Below, piece by piece: positions 1-11,182 of a DNA stretch of 64,000 bases. Under the pieces are notes generated by a model that was not told the origin of the DNA, did not search any database, and saw only the letters and a list, made by a program, of their open reading frames with translations. Made by a program: the position numbers and the translations under genes. How positions within the stretch are numbered: position 1 is the first letter of the stretch; every line of letters starts with the position of its first letter. This DNA is from Chondrus crispus (taxonomy: Eukaryota > Rhodophyta > Florideophyceae > Gigartinales > Gigartinaceae): contig NW_005178983.1 in assembly GCF_000350225.1 (NCBI RefSeq), positions 434,001 through 498,000 on the forward strand. Direction: 5' to 3'.

Positions 1-1981
1 GCTATTTTTGCGAAGCCCTTCACGAACCGACGGTAGACATTGCACATCCCTAAAAAGGACCGCAATTACGTCTGGTTCTGAGGTGGTCGAGCGCGCTCGA
101 TGGCGACCACGTTGCAGCGCTCGACCTCCAGCCTACCTGGTCGAATCATGTGTCCCAGGTAGGTGACTGAAGTGTCAAAGAAAGCGCACTTTGACAACTT
201 CAGCGACACACCCGCATCCCGCAGCAGGCGTAGAACCTCCCAGACGTGTGCGAAGTGTTCCGTTACGGTCTTGGGGTAGATGATAAGATCATCCAGGTAC
301 ACCAGTGCGGTTTCCCATTTTACCCGCGACAGTGTAATGTCGACGGCCCGCTGGAATGTCGCGGGGGCATTCGTCAAACCGAACGGCATGCGGAGGAAAC
401 GGTACAACCCGCAGTGCGACGCGAACGTCGTCTTGTCGCGGTCCTCCTCGGCGATCCTATTTGCCAATACCCGCTGTTGCAATCTGGCGTGGTAAAGACA
501 GTAGCGTCGCCGAGGGAATCGATGCACTCGTCCATCCTCGGCAACGGATAGGAATCCCGAACGGTGACTGCGTTGAGCTTTCTGTAGTCGACACAGAACC
601 GCATGGTACCATCCTTTTTAGGGACGCATACCACGGGGCTTGCCCATTCGGCCGTGGCGGGTTCGGTTACTCCTGCCCGGAGCATGCGGTCGATCTCCGT
701 CTTCTCTTTTTCCCGTGCGGTTGGTCCGGCGCGGTAAGGCGCCTGGTAAATCGGGCGAGCACCGGGCTTGAGCTCAATCCGGTGCTTCGTGGCCCCGATT
801 TTTCCCAACCGGCCGGTCCACATGTCCTTGAATTCGGACAGTACCTCGAGGACCTCCGAGCGCACTTCCTCGTCCTCGGCACTGATATGAACGTCCTCCC
901 GCCAGGAATTGCGGTCCTCCTCAGGGGCGGCGGTGTCTTCGGGTTTATCCGGTCCGTCCGCCCCGAGGGGCGCCCTTGGCAGCGTGGCTTGTTCAGCCAC
1001 GTCCTTGTCCGTGCGGTTGTCGATGGATTCTCCCACGCCATTCCCTGCGGTTGAGAGGTTGGAATTAAATATCCCTCCCCCTTCCTTAGCTTCGGCCGCT
1101 TCCGCGGCCGACTCGCCAAGGGTCAAGATGTGAGTGGGCGACGGTAGGGCCAGGCCGATCACGGTATGCTTCGGAATGTGCACCGGGCGGTGCCCGAAGT
1201 TGCTGAGCATTACCGAGAACGGGTTTTCGGGGACCACGTCCATGACCCCCTGGGCCATGAGTGTCAGGTTCTTGTGCGCGGTTTTTGGGGAGTTCTGCAA
1301 AAAGCATAGACCCCCTACCGGCGTGGCGGCTCTCACGAGGGCCTGCGTCATCGGGGGGATTATCACCCCATTGAGGAGGCGGATTTTCCGTGACGGTGTC
1401 GTGGTCGGGAATGCCGCCTGCTTCCGCCCGGGGTTTTCCGACGGCGGTAGGTGTTGCACCGCACTCCTCGAGGCCATCTTGCGGTCGTGCCTCGAGGGGG
1501 TTGTCCGGACCAACGCCACGGGTGGTGCGTCGTGTAACACGACCTTCCGTTGCGGTGGCAGGATCGCCTTGACGTGGCGATCGAGAAAGGTCGTACCGAG
1601 GATACAGTCCACGGCGGGGCTCGTCACCACCAAGAACGGGATGCGCGCGATAAATTCACCGATACGGACAAACAAGGAGATCTCTCCTAGAGCTTTCATT
1701 GCGCGGTTTGACGCGTCAATGAGCGCTGGGCTCCGAACCGGTTTTATCGACGGTCGCCATGACTCGGCGACACACCGCAAATGGATGAGGTTTGGGCCGG
1801 CTCCTGAGTCGAGCACTGGCGTGATGGCGACCATCACCGCCTGCTTTTGGCCAACCGTGGCGGAAGCCTTATAATTCTGCTTCTTGAAGAAGCAGATGGC
1901 CCGGATTTCCATTCGGTTCCCCGGTTCCGCTTCCACTGGCGCAACCGGTTCGGGGGTGCCTGAGCTTCTGAGGCTGGGCAC
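1..1981 (-). pseudogene. pol: Pol fragment of gypsy G1 (protease, reverse transcriptase)
   Basis: The frame 374-1981 carries the aspartic protease motif LDSGAGPN near residue 57 and the start of reverse transcriptase (WASPVVCVPKKDG, then FCVDYRKLNA). A one-base deletion at about 451-460, just after GYWQI, moves RT into the frame 66-527. That frame holds MPFGLTNAPATFQ and the catalytic box VYLDDLI. A TAA at 66-68 replaces the Glu of the TELRSFLG motif, after which the RT reading resumes to position 1. Two lesions make this copy inactive. In the family the polyprotein copies element RNA to DNA. Confidence 0.9.
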
Positions 1982-2001
1982 GGAGAGAGACGTCGTCGCC
2001 T

Positions 2002-4470
2002 CTACGCGTCCTCCCCGGCTTCCCCCGTGAGCAGCAGGTCTTCGCGGGTTTCCTCCACGGCTTGCGCCACGTGGTCTTCAGTAGGGCCGTGGTGCGGCTC
2101 TTCTATCACGTTCACGCCTGCGGGGGCCGTCGGACGCTGGTTTCGCCAAGCGGACGGCCCCTGGCGGTTGAAAGGGGATCCCGGGAGGAGGCCTTGCCGG
2201 ATACATAGCTTCTGGTAGTTGGCCTCTCGTGCCTCCAGAAGCTTGGCCCGCAGGCTCACATCGGCAACTACGGGGCACTCCTCTTGTCGGTGCGTGGTGT
2301 CAAGGCAGAACCGGCACGGTGGCGGTCCGGGAAATCTCCACCCGGAGAACCGGACGCGTGGATCCTGCCCTTGCCTCCCGTACGGTCCTGTGCGCACGTC
2401 GCCAGAGTTGGCGGGTGGAACTGGGGCGCTCGCTGTCGAGGCTGCCGGCGACGGATAATAACTCGTCGGTAGCGAGCTCATCGAGGTCGGCGTGGCGGTG
2501 TGGTCCGTCACGGCCAAGATTTCTTCTGCCACGGATCCTCCAGCTGTCGGGATGTCGGATGCCGACTCAACCGACAGCACGGGCCGTGTCCTGGCGGTAC
2601 GTTCGAATCTTCTGGCCGCTCCGGACGGCTCCTGGGATGCCATGGCTGACATCCCCTGCCGGCGGGAAGCCCGATTGGTTTCCCCGATCGCTTGCGCGTA
2701 TCGAGCCACGGATTGGTAATCCACATCCGGGTGCGTAGCGAGGTAGTTGTGGACCTGCGCGCACGTGGCGGGAAGTAACCCCTCGACAAATAGGGACTTC
2801 AACCGCCGGTCCGAGAATACCGTACCGCATCGGAGGGCCTTGTCCCAGAGGTGGTTACTGTAGACCTCCTCCGTCATGTTTGAACTTTGACGGAAGGAGG
2901 TCACATCCCCAACCGCTTCGGAAATTACCTCGTCGGTAGCATAGGTGCGCAACAGAAATTTGACCACCTGTAGGTATGTCTGGAGCAGCTCGTGCCGCTC
3001 CACGTCAACCGCCATGGTATTTCCATTGAGACGGGACTGGAGTAGGGCGTGAGCCTGACCGGTGAGGCAGAATTGGAAGCACCACACGGCGGCTCCCTCG
3101 GTGATCCCGTTGTGGTCGCACGCCATGTTGAGGCGTGCGAGGAATCCCAATACCGCAATCGGATCTTGACCACTGAACGTGTGAGACCTCATCTGCACGT
3201 CCAGTTTCTTCCGGTAACGGTTAATGTGCCGCGCTACTGTAGAGTCGTAGCGCGAGCTACGCCGTTCCAGGCGGTAGGTCTTGTAGTTGACGGTCTTGGC
3301 AAATAGGTCATTGAGCGGCCTGATTACCGTAGGCCGTCGCTCGTCGCCCCTTGGCGCAGCCCGGCGGTGTCTGCTTGAGCGACGACGCTCCTCACCCGAC
3401 TCGGTACTGTAGTCTTCCGAGTCGGACGGTTCTTGCCGGTGACGGTCTCGGCTTCTATCGGGGCGTGCCCTGTGGCCCCGCCTGTGAGAACCTTCCGAAC
3501 CGGATTGGTCGTCATCGGAGGGGTATCCTCCCCCTCCGGCATCGCGGTATCGCCCGTGGCGTGCCTCGCGGCTATCGCGGTATCGCCGGCGGCGTTCCTC
3601 GCGGTTTTCATCCGTCCTGTGACGGGGGTCTTCTGCGTCGGAATACCGGGTGTATTCCGCTTCGGTTCTGCGCGTGCCGGGTGCACGTCTTGTGCTCAAC
3701 CGGTACGGGTCCCGATTTTCTGTCTCGGGGAGCCCCAGGCGGTTTTCTGTCCCGCGGGGGTCACCTGCACCGGCGAGTATGGGGAGGACATTTTCTGTAG
3801 TCCTCCCTGTAGCACCGTGAACGGTTGGGAGATAGATGGCTCTACCCTCCGGGTGAGGGTCCATCGTATCAATCCCGGGTACGGCGCCGATCGGATCAGC
3901 GATATAATTGCTTGAGCCCGGAACGGTTTCATGGCGCGGCGCCGGCGGCGGTGCCGCGCCTCCCGTTTCGGTTGTAAATGTCGTGGCCAGACGAATGGCC
4001 ACGGCGGAGCTAATAGCTCCCTTTAGAGCCAATGCGGTGGGAGATTCGTCCTCCTCCGCGGCGAGCGCGGCCACCACCTCGTCGCGTACGAGGGGGGCGA
4101 TCTTCTCTTCCAACAGGGCGCGGAGCGCGGCGTCCGCTTGCTCCGCCACCAGCCCGGGTACCGTTCTGTCGAGGCAAACCGGGACGACCTGAGGTAATTC
4201 CTCAGCGAGGAATTCCTCCATCCAGGTTTGTAATCGGGGGAGTAACGCGTCGTACAGTACTTGTACGCGGTTTCCCCCACCAGCCGGTAGCCCGATGGTG
4301 GTGTCCGAAACGGAAGGGGTCTTCTGGCCCCTGGTAGACGGCGGGCGTAGCAGGGCTTCCGGATTGTCGGTGCGGGGGGGCGCTGTGCGCCTCTGCCACT
4401 GCGGGTACTTGCGCGCCCGGAGGCGGTATGTTCTCCGGCGGAATCCGAACGGTTCATCGTCGATGATCAC
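2002..4470 (-). CDS. gag: Gag polyprotein of gypsy G1
   Basis: Open frame of 822 codons. The N-terminal half is rich in Arg, Pro and charged residues, with an Arg/Ser/Asp-rich stretch at about residues 250-370. A helical capsid-like region follows at about 390-640, matching the capsid region of element D. A zinc knuckle of the form CX2CX4HX4C (CRFCLDTTHRQEEC) lies near residue 730. Gag would package element RNA in cytoplasmic particles. The frame is intact. Pol starts in the -1 frame relative to gag at the gag stop (2002-2004), so a -1 ribosomal frameshift is possible but not shown. Confidence 0.85.
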   Translation of the reverse strand: MIIDDEPFGFRRRTYRLRARKYPQWQRRTAPPRTDNPEALLRPPSTRGQKTPSVSDTTIGLPAGGGNRVQVLYDALLPRLQTWMEEFLAEELPQVVPVCLDRTVPGLVAEQADAALRALLEEKIAPLVRDEVVAALAAEEDESPTALALKGAISSAVAIRLATTFTTETGGAAPPPAPRHETVPGSSNYIADPIGAVPGIDTMDPHPEGRAIYLPTVHGATGRTTENVLPILAGAGDPRGTENRLGLPETENRDPYRLSTRRAPGTRRTEAEYTRYSDAEDPRHRTDENREERRRRYRDSREARHGRYRDAGGGGYPSDDDQSGSEGSHRRGHRARPDRSRDRHRQEPSDSEDYSTESGEERRRSSRHRRAAPRGDERRPTVIRPLNDLFAKTVNYKTYRLERRSSRYDSTVARHINRYRKKLDVQMRSHTFSGQDPIAVLGFLARLNMACDHNGITEGAAVWCFQFCLTGQAHALLQSRLNGNTMAVDVERHELLQTYLQVVKFLLRTYATDEVISEAVGDVTSFRQSSNMTEEVYSNHLWDKALRCGTVFSDRRLKSLFVEGLLPATCAQVHNYLATHPDVDYQSVARYAQAIGETNRASRRQGMSAMASQEPSGAARRFERTARTRPVLSVESASDIPTAGGSVAEEILAVTDHTATPTSMSSLPTSYYPSPAASTASAPVPPANSGDVRTGPYGRQGQDPRVRFSGWRFPGPPPCRFCLDTTHRQEECPVVADVSLRAKLLEAREANYQKLCIRQGLLPGSPFNRQGPSAWRNQRPTAPAGVNVIEEPHHGPTEDHVAQAVEETREDLLLTGEAGEDA

Positions 4471-4553
4471 TGGCGATCAACGCGGTGATTTTCGACCTCT
4501 TTCAATCCGATCGGTAATTGCTCGCGCTGGCGATCCAGTGCGTGCTCAACCTC

Positions 4554-4919
4554 TGTAGTTATACCCTCCACAAGAGTACCAAAATGTGGTATAACTACCT
4601 TCGTCCCGACCACTCGGAACGAAGGGGGTTAGAGGTGAGGGAGCACGCGACGCTGGGTTACCCACGCGCGGATAAAAACCGTACGAATGGACTCGAAAAG
4701 AGGGAAGGCTCACGTGGCCGGTGACGCGCAGCCGGTCGGTGGTGTTATACTCGGACGGCCGGTCACGGGTTAGAAGCCCGAGCTAAAGGAAAACCGGAAC
4801 GGTGTTAGCACTTAGCCGTAAAGGGAAGTGAGGCGAGTCTACCTCCTCTCTACTGGGACAGGGCAGGTGCCCCCGGTCTTAACCCCTAAGTGGGACGCCA
4901 GGACACCTGTCCCGCTACA
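4554..4919 (-). repeat. 5' LTR of gypsy G1
   Basis: A 366-bp segment bounded by the 5-bp inverted termini TGTAG and CTACA, placed just upstream of gag on the minus strand. It contains GGACACCTGTCC near its right end; the same near-palindrome occurs in the LTR of element D. No partner LTR is in the window, so the boundaries rest on the termini and position only. No primer-binding site starting with TGG directly abuts its inner edge. Confidence 0.6.
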
Positions 4920-5300
4920 GTATCTGCTCCCTACTGTATACCAGCTACTGTACACAATTAATAAATTTGTGCCATTAACTACTAATTACTACTTATGACC
5001 GTACGGATTACACACGTGTAGCCGGTGGAGTATTACTGTTCTCCGCACCGGCCACCAGCTGTAAATACAACTCCTTAGGGTTGTGCTGGCGCCTACACCC
5101 GAGATCACTGTACGCCGGGGAAGCAGCGGTGGCACCGTCGCCTCCGCGCAATTGTACTACACCGTACACAGGACTCCTCGACTGCCGCAAGCCTCACGGT
5201 GCACCAATATATTGCGTGGCATTCAATATATTACGTGGCGTTTGTATCGCTTTATCTCTTCTGGCATTTAAGTTGCCCTACTTAAAGATAGTGCCCGACT

Positions 5301-5362
5301 CAATAAACTGGACGGGAAAGGAACTTTCACCTTCACAATCATTACCCGCGGACTGTGCAACA
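5301..5362 (+). repeat. 5' LTR end of G2 (segment shared with the 3' copy)
   Basis: 62 bp matching 10046-10107, ending GACTGTGCAACA. Sequence upstream of 5301 back to about 5018 is probably the rest of the 5' LTR but has no partner in the window. Confidence 0.7.
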
Positions 5363-5413
5363 GTGATCACTGAGCTCTTTTTGCTCAATTTGACAACCTC
5401 GAACACCCCTATC

Positions 5414-6271
5414 ATGGGCTCCACTGCGGGCCCATCGGCAGGCCAGAATCTCTTTGTACCCATCTCGCATCTAATACTGCGAAAAATTGGAAGTAAAGAC
5501 ATCCATTTCTTCTCGCGAGAACGAGAAAGCTACATTCTCAAGGTCAAGGGGGCCCAACAATCTGGTAGCACTATCCAACCCGTCTCTCTGGCCGCTTCGC
5601 TCAATCGCGACCTTCTGACTTCTCTCATCGAACAAGAGGAATTTGGAGATTCGGTCAACAAGGAGGAAGAAGCAACTGATGATGTCATACAGAAGTGGTT
5701 AGACAGCAATGGAACCGTCAGTCTCGAATCCATCACCCTAGGGAAACTCGAGACTGCCATCAAGACATCAATACGCATCAATGTGAATGACACAGACCCT
5801 GAGCTTCGCATAAAATCCTTGTTCATGGATTACCGTACTTTTCTCAGGACAAAGAAGTGGGACATCCTCATTGAGAAGAATCCCAAGCTGGCCATGAACC
5901 AGGTCTGTTCTTTATTGAAGCCCCAAGCTCTAAGAGAAAAAATTGAATCGGACTTGGCGCTCGATAAGCACGAATTACGAAAACTTTGGAAGCCATTTTA
6001 CAGACATGTGATTGCAGAGGCTGTCTCTTGCGACAAGTACGTACCAGTGAAGACACCTCTGACCAAATCAAGGACTCCAGATGGCGAGAAAACCATGGAC
6101 AAGAACGAACTGGACCCCAAACACAAACCGTCTGGAGGCTCGGGGCGAGCCACCCTGGGAATGCGTTGGGGTAAGGAAAAGGACAAGAAAACTCAAGAAC
6201 CGCAAAAACTGATGAGTATGGAGCAGCCGTTGTGTCTGAACACTAATAAGTGTAAAAACGTCATAAGATGA
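5414..6271 (+). CDS. gag: Gag of gypsy G2
   Basis: The first ATG downstream of the 5' LTR is at 5414; the frame is open further 5' but that part is LTR. About 285 codons encode a helical, charged protein without a known enzyme motif. The C-terminal end begins a Cys cluster (CLNTNKC) whose remaining His and Cys (HK, KDC) continue in the next frame. The stop codon at 6269-6271 overlaps the ATG at 6268 of the protease frame. Either one base was lost inside the zinc-binding motif or a frameshift joins gag to protease. Loss is more likely, since the motif is split. Confidence 0.7.
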   Translation: MGSTAGPSAGQNLFVPISHLILRKIGSKDIHFFSRERESYILKVKGAQQSGSTIQPVSLAASLNRDLLTSLIEQEEFGDSVNKEEEATDDVIQKWLDSNGTVSLESITLGKLETAIKTSIRINVNDTDPELRIKSLFMDYRTFLRTKKWDILIEKNPKLAMNQVCSLLKPQALREKIESDLALDKHELRKLWKPFYRHVIAEAVSCDKYVPVKTPLTKSRTPDGEKTMDKNELDPKHKPSGGSGRATLGMRWGKEKDKKTQEPQKLMSMEQPLCLNTNKCKNVIR

Positions 6272-9200
6272 AGGACTGCGACATCTCCACAGAAGCGGAA
6301 AAGGCATCATTTCTGAAGAAGTACCACGATGAAAAAGCCACCAACAGATCGTCCCTCAAGTCTATGACGTCAGCGGCCCCCCTCCCACTCAACGCGGGCC
6401 GTTTTGAAGGAAAACTGGCCGACATTGTGCCGGTCGTCGTGAATGGTGACTATGGCGCGGATCATTCAGCTTTGTCGGAAGCTCACCTCCAAATCTGCGC
6501 GGAAGCCAGTGTTTTCATCCAGATGTTGCCTCTAAATGTGCCCATTCGAATGAATCTTGCTCTTGGATCCCGGGATAGCGAGGAAGAAGTGACTTACCAA
6601 GCTAAGAAAAAAGCACGGAACTATACAGCTGCCAGTAGGACCGCTGCGGCTTCAAAACGTTGAATTCCTCGTATTTGAAGAACGTATGCAGGAAGTACTC
6701 CTCTCGCAACCTCTCCTGAACTCCCTTGGCTTCAATTTGGACAAACACCTTTCAAGCGTTCGAAACACTTTCCACGACGCTGACTTCTCGCACGTGGGCT
6801 TCCATTCGTCTTCTGCAGCACCCTCTACTACGGCAGCGAAATACAACACCCATCTACCGTCTACACCATCTCGACTGGCCCGCCTATTTCTCAACATGTC
6901 ACACCAGCACGTAGACTCGCCCATATGTGATGAAGAATCCCTGCAGACGCAAGAACCAGTCACAGAGACAAAACAGAACACCGAGGAGTGCGATGACGCC
7001 ACTGAGAGCACACCTTCACCCCTGTTCTATGGCGATGGCGAGGACGACGACCCCCTCCGACAAACAGAATACCTCTCCCCTGGAAAGGATATTCCGGAAA
7101 AAACTACTGAGCATCTGCGTGCAAGACTGGCTGCGGCTATTGCCAATGGACTACCCACTGAACTTCACACGGAGTTAAAAGGCCTACTACACGAATACCG
7201 CGATATTTTTCGAACAAAGCTGGGAGCCGATCCACCTGCCGCTGTGCCTCCTATGATTATTAGGCTCAAAGCGAACGCAAAGCCGGTACGCGTCAAACTC
7301 CCCAGGTACTCACCGCCACAGGCGGCCTTCCTTCGCCGCAAAGTCGATGAACTCATACAACTGGGTCTAATGCGACGCAACAACCGAAGCCAACGGGCTT
7401 GTGCACCCCTACTCGTACCCGAACCAGGACCCGAGGAGTTTCGGTTTACGGTCGACCTGCGCCCCGTGAATCATCAGACCATCCCTTTCATATAGTCGAT
7501 GCCCCATCTCGAAACCGCAATTTCCGACCTGGCAGGCGATACATGCTATGCATGTATAGATTTATGTCATGGTTACTGGCAAATGCCTCTTGACCGCAAG
7601 TCTCTTGAATGTCAATCATTCATCACCCCGGATGGCGTATTCACGCCAACACGCGTCCTGCATGGACAAACCAACGCCACATTTTATTTTCAGAGCACCA
7701 TCAGCGAGCTCTGCCTCCCTATACGTGATAATTTACTACAGTGGCTGGACGATCTACTTTTTCAGTGCAAAAATGAGAGAGAACTATTCGAAAAGCTTCT
7801 CATCTTCTTCAGAATCTGCAGTGAAAACGGAATCAAGCTCCACACCGCCAAGTGCCGTTTTTTTCTCAAAACCGTGAGATGGTGTGGACGCCTCATCTCG
7901 GCGAATGGGATCAAAATGGATCCAAAGCAACTGCAGCCGCTCCTTGATATGCCCCCCTTCTAACGGTGCAGAACTACAGCAGTTTAGTATATGCGCAGCG
8001 AATTGGATGCGGATGGCCATCCCCGACTTCAACCAAATGGTAGAACCTTTGACCACTCTCCTGGAAGACCCCCTCACCATCGCAGGCCGTCGGACGAAGA
8101 CATCCGCTTCTGAAGTCTCATTAACACAAAAATGGAATCCAGCTCACGGCGATTGCTATAGAAGAGTCAAGCGCGCACTTGCCGAATCTGTGACTCTAGC
8201 ACACCCTCACCCAGACAAGCTATTGTGCCTCTTCACTGATGCAAGTGAACACAATTGGGGTAGTGTCCCGACCCAAATACCATCAGGAAACGTAGACGAT
8301 CCGTTTGAAGGACAAAAACATGAACCTCTCGCTTTCCTCAGCAGCTCGTTCAAGGGGGCTGGCGCCCGCTGGTGGACTCCAGAAAAAGAAGCCTTTGCAG
8401 TAGTTGAGTCAGTTACGCGCCTGGACTATATTCTACTGCGCCCCACGGATTTCAACTATTTACCGACCACAAGAATTTAGTGTACATCTTCAACCCCACG
8501 GTAGCCAACCCCTCTATTCAGAAGCACGTTGCTAACAAAATCCAAAGATGGGCCCTGACACTCGCCGCCTTTCAGTACACAATTGGGCACATATCCGGAG
8601 ATGACAATGTTTGGGCTGATCTACTATCATGATGGGGAGCCACGGCTAGCAAAGAAGAAATAACTATCACCTCTGGCCGCATGGCCTCCCTGTTCTCCGC
8701 GCCAATAGCACCTGATCTTGATCCAGATTTCATTTGGCCTGGCGATGAAGACATAAAGGCAGTCCAAGAGGAGGCCATCAACGAAGACATCTCTCCAGCC
8801 TGTAAGCACCCAAGAGACAGACTCATTACTCCAGAAGGGGGAGCGATCTGGATCCCATCCACAGTTCAAGGTCAACACATCCAACTCCGTATTTTATTTA
8901 TTTGGTATTGTGGAAGAAGCGGTCACCGCGGTGACGACACCACGGTCGCCAATATACAGGAACACTTTTTCTGGAAGAAGATGCGAGCCGACATTTTGTC
9001 ATTTTGCAACAGCTGCCTCCATTGCCTTGCCACAACCGGAGGCTTGCGACTCCCTCGTCCTATGGCACACACACTGCATGCTGACAAACCGAACGATTTA
9101 CTACATTTTGATTTCCTGTACATGGGACCGAGCAACGACGATCACCAGTACGTACTCATTCTGAAAGACGACGCATCCTCCTTGGTTCGCTTGGAACCCT

Positions 9201-10042
9201 GTCCATCTGCCGATACAGAGCACACAGTAAGGGCTCTCATGAGCTGTTTCTCTCTTTTTTGCGTCGTGCTGACGTGGAGCTCCGATCAGGGAACGCACTT
9301 CAAGAACACTGTAATGGCCGCCCTCAACCGTCATTTGCACGCACATCACCACTTCACCACTCCGCACTGCCCCCAGTCAAACGGTACTGTCGAAACAGTA
9401 TGTAAAGAAGTTCTTTGTGCTTGTTGCGCACTACTATCCGAATTTCGATTGAAAGAAAAGGAGTGGCCCACCGTTCTTCCACTACTACAGAGCATCCTGA
9501 ACCACTCGAAACGTCCGAGTCTAGGGAATCGTGCTCCGATAACAGCATTCACGGGTCTACCCCCAAACAGTCCACTGCGCACACTACTGCCAGCAGGAGA
9601 ACCACAGCCAGCGTCCCTGGATTTTTTGAGAGCACAGCGAATCATACACATCGAATCTATGGCTAAAGCTCTCAACGATATACACCGTGACATCTACAAG
9701 CGCAAAAACAAGCTGAGAGAAGACGCAATACAAAGACAAAATGCTCGGACGCATGTCAGGGGTATCAACTTCGAAATGGGAGACTTTGTGCTGGTCGCCA
9801 ATCGTAGTGACAGGCAAGGGCACAAATTGTGCGTTACTTGGAAAGGTCCACGACGTATCTCACGTGTCCTGTCGGAGCTAATCTTTGAATGCGAAGACCG
9901 CATTAACGGCACCCATGCTCTATTCAATGCTAACAGATTGAAACTGTACGCTGACTCACAACTGAACGTTTCTGAGGAGCTTCTGGATTCCATAGACCAT
10001 AACGAGCCACATCTCAACACGGTAGAGGCAATTTTAAATTAA
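6268..10042 (+). pseudogene. pol: Pol polyprotein of gypsy G2 (PR-RT-RNH-INT)
   Basis: Protease at 6268-6663 has GDYGADHSAL in place of the usual D[ST]GA box. After a frameshift near 6610 the frame 6686-7963 holds RT, with LLVPEPGPEEFRFTVDLRPV, GYWQMPLD and the catalytic LLQWLDDLLF. A TAG at 7493-7495 replaces a Trp, and a base is lost from a C run near 7955. RNase H (CLFTDASEHNWG) follows to 8480, with another one-base loss near 8457 and a TGA at 8630. Integrase (to 10042) has an HHCC zinc finger (GHRG, HFFW, CNSCLHC), catalytic D (HFDFLYMG), D (SSDQGTHF) and E (SNGTVETV), and a chromodomain-like end (WKGPRRISRV). It is dead by several lesions. Confidence 0.9.
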
Positions 10043-10045
10043 AAA

Positions 10046-10107
10046 CAATAAACTGGACGGGAAAGGAACTTTCACCTTCACAATCATTACCCGCGGACTG
10101 TGCAACA
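10046..10107 (+). repeat. Truncated 3' LTR of G2
   Basis: 62 bp identical by eye to the end of the 5' LTR, starting three bases after the pol stop. The upstream part of the LTR is missing, which suggests a deletion that joined the end of pol to the last part of the LTR. Confidence 0.7.
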
Positions 10108-11182
10108 CCAAGTGTGCAATAGTTTCCCTCCAGTCCTCGTAAAATGACAGGCGATAACGAAAGGGTTTAACGCGGAACACACAGCAGTGCCTACCGGTCC
10201 GAGCCCCTTTTCCGGTTGTTGTGCTGCTGGAGATATGTGAGCTCTGTTACTGCGCGAGACCCCATCCTTAAATGGTCATCTTCCAAAAATAGAACGGTGG
10301 CGTTGGGTATATATAATAGCTCGCGGTTTATCGCAGCTGTTTCATCCTCAACATCCGTTATCATGGATGTAGTTCTGTTTCCGCTGCGGCACCAGACAGT
10401 TGCGGAGTAGTCATGTGCACTGGAGCGGTCTTTTGACTCGCTTAGGGCAGCCCAGACTTCGTGGTAGCGCTCGGAGGATAGACCCATCTGGAAGAAGTTC
10501 TCGGTCTCTCGTTCGTCACACACTGTTGTTGAAGAATCTTTGTATGATGCGCATAGGGTGTGCATTATCACCAGACAGAGGAATTCGTTCGCGGTTGTGG
10601 ACTTCTTTCCCTATTGGTAAAGTGCACGGTTTGCGAAGCACCGCAGTTTCTCGAGTAAGCAGTCAGACAGAAACGTCTGCACGCAGCTGAGGGGAGTGAA
10701 AGTGATATTTGCATGAGAGGGCTGCGTCGTCCCACTCTCATTTGACGTAATGTCGGCTATAACATTGTCAAGAACAGAATTTGCCTCTACAAGAAACCTC
10801 CTTTCCAAGACGTCGTTTATGTCAACAATTCGCCTGTAACACCGCAGAATGGACTATCATAAGACCAATTTGGAAGCCCTCCTTCTTGCTGAGCTCTGGG
10901 CGCTCGTCTAGCTCATTTCGTGACACAGCACTGTGCAACACTCTATTTGGCTCCTCCAAGACGTCCGCCCATACACATCTAGTATAGCGTTCATCATCAA
11001 AGTTATAGAAGATACGGTTGTGAAGATCTTCGCAGAGGGCACTTCCAGACTCAGAGCTACTTAGGTAAAGTAATTTGATGCCTCGTTTGGATTGAACAAT
11101 GCATGAAGCTCTGAGAATGAAATGTCACTGTTGGTATCGGACATTTCGCTAGTGTCCGCAGAGCTGGCTGCCTGAAGAGCTG
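10108..11182 (-). pseudogene. Decayed gene of unknown family, C-terminal part
   Basis: The minus strand reads as protein from about 11080 to 10191 in two frames, with a shift near 10845 and one in-frame stop at 10611-10613. The upstream piece includes YNFDDERYTRCVWADVL, the downstream one LFLEDDHLRMGSRAVTEL. The composition is that of a real soluble protein and the pieces follow one another, so one decayed gene is likely. I do not recognise the family. A transposase of an unfamiliar class is one possibility, since every clear neighbour is mobile. No LTR or TIR was found around it. Confidence 0.4.

Larger units (their letters stand above)
1..4919 (-). mobile_element. Ty3/gypsy element G1, truncated by the window edge
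   Basis: LTR retrotransposon read on the minus strand. From right to left it has the 5' LTR (4554-4919), a long gag, then protease and reverse transcriptase. RNase H, integrase and the 3' LTR lie beyond position 1. The domain order is that of Ty3/gypsy, and gag and pol resemble those of element D at 47620-59515 over most of their length, so the two belong to one clade. The copy is inactive: pol has a one-base frameshift near 451-460 and an in-frame stop at 66-68. The target-site duplication cannot be tested because the other end is outside the window. Confidence 0.9.
5018..10107 (+). mobile_element. Ty3/gypsy-like element G2 with decayed ends
   Basis: Plus-strand element in the order gag, protease, RT, RNase H, integrase, chromodomain-like end. 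A direct repeat of 62 bp, beginning CAATAAACTGGACGGG, occurs at 5301-5362 and 10046-10107 and marks the LTR ends. Only this short piece remains on the right, so the 3' LTR is truncated. The left boundary at 5018 (TGTAGCCGG) is only a guess from a TG start; no target-site duplication was found. The RT box is WLDD rather than YLDD and the protease box is DYGA, which sets this clade apart from the other gypsy elements here. Confidence 0.75.

Noticed and set aside
1134..1874. 246-codon plus-strand ORF
   Set aside because: Lies opposite the protease and RT of G1; no independent support.
6265..6272. ATGA overlap as a designed gag-to-protease coupling in G2
   Set aside because: The zinc motif itself is split by the overlap, which points to a lost base.
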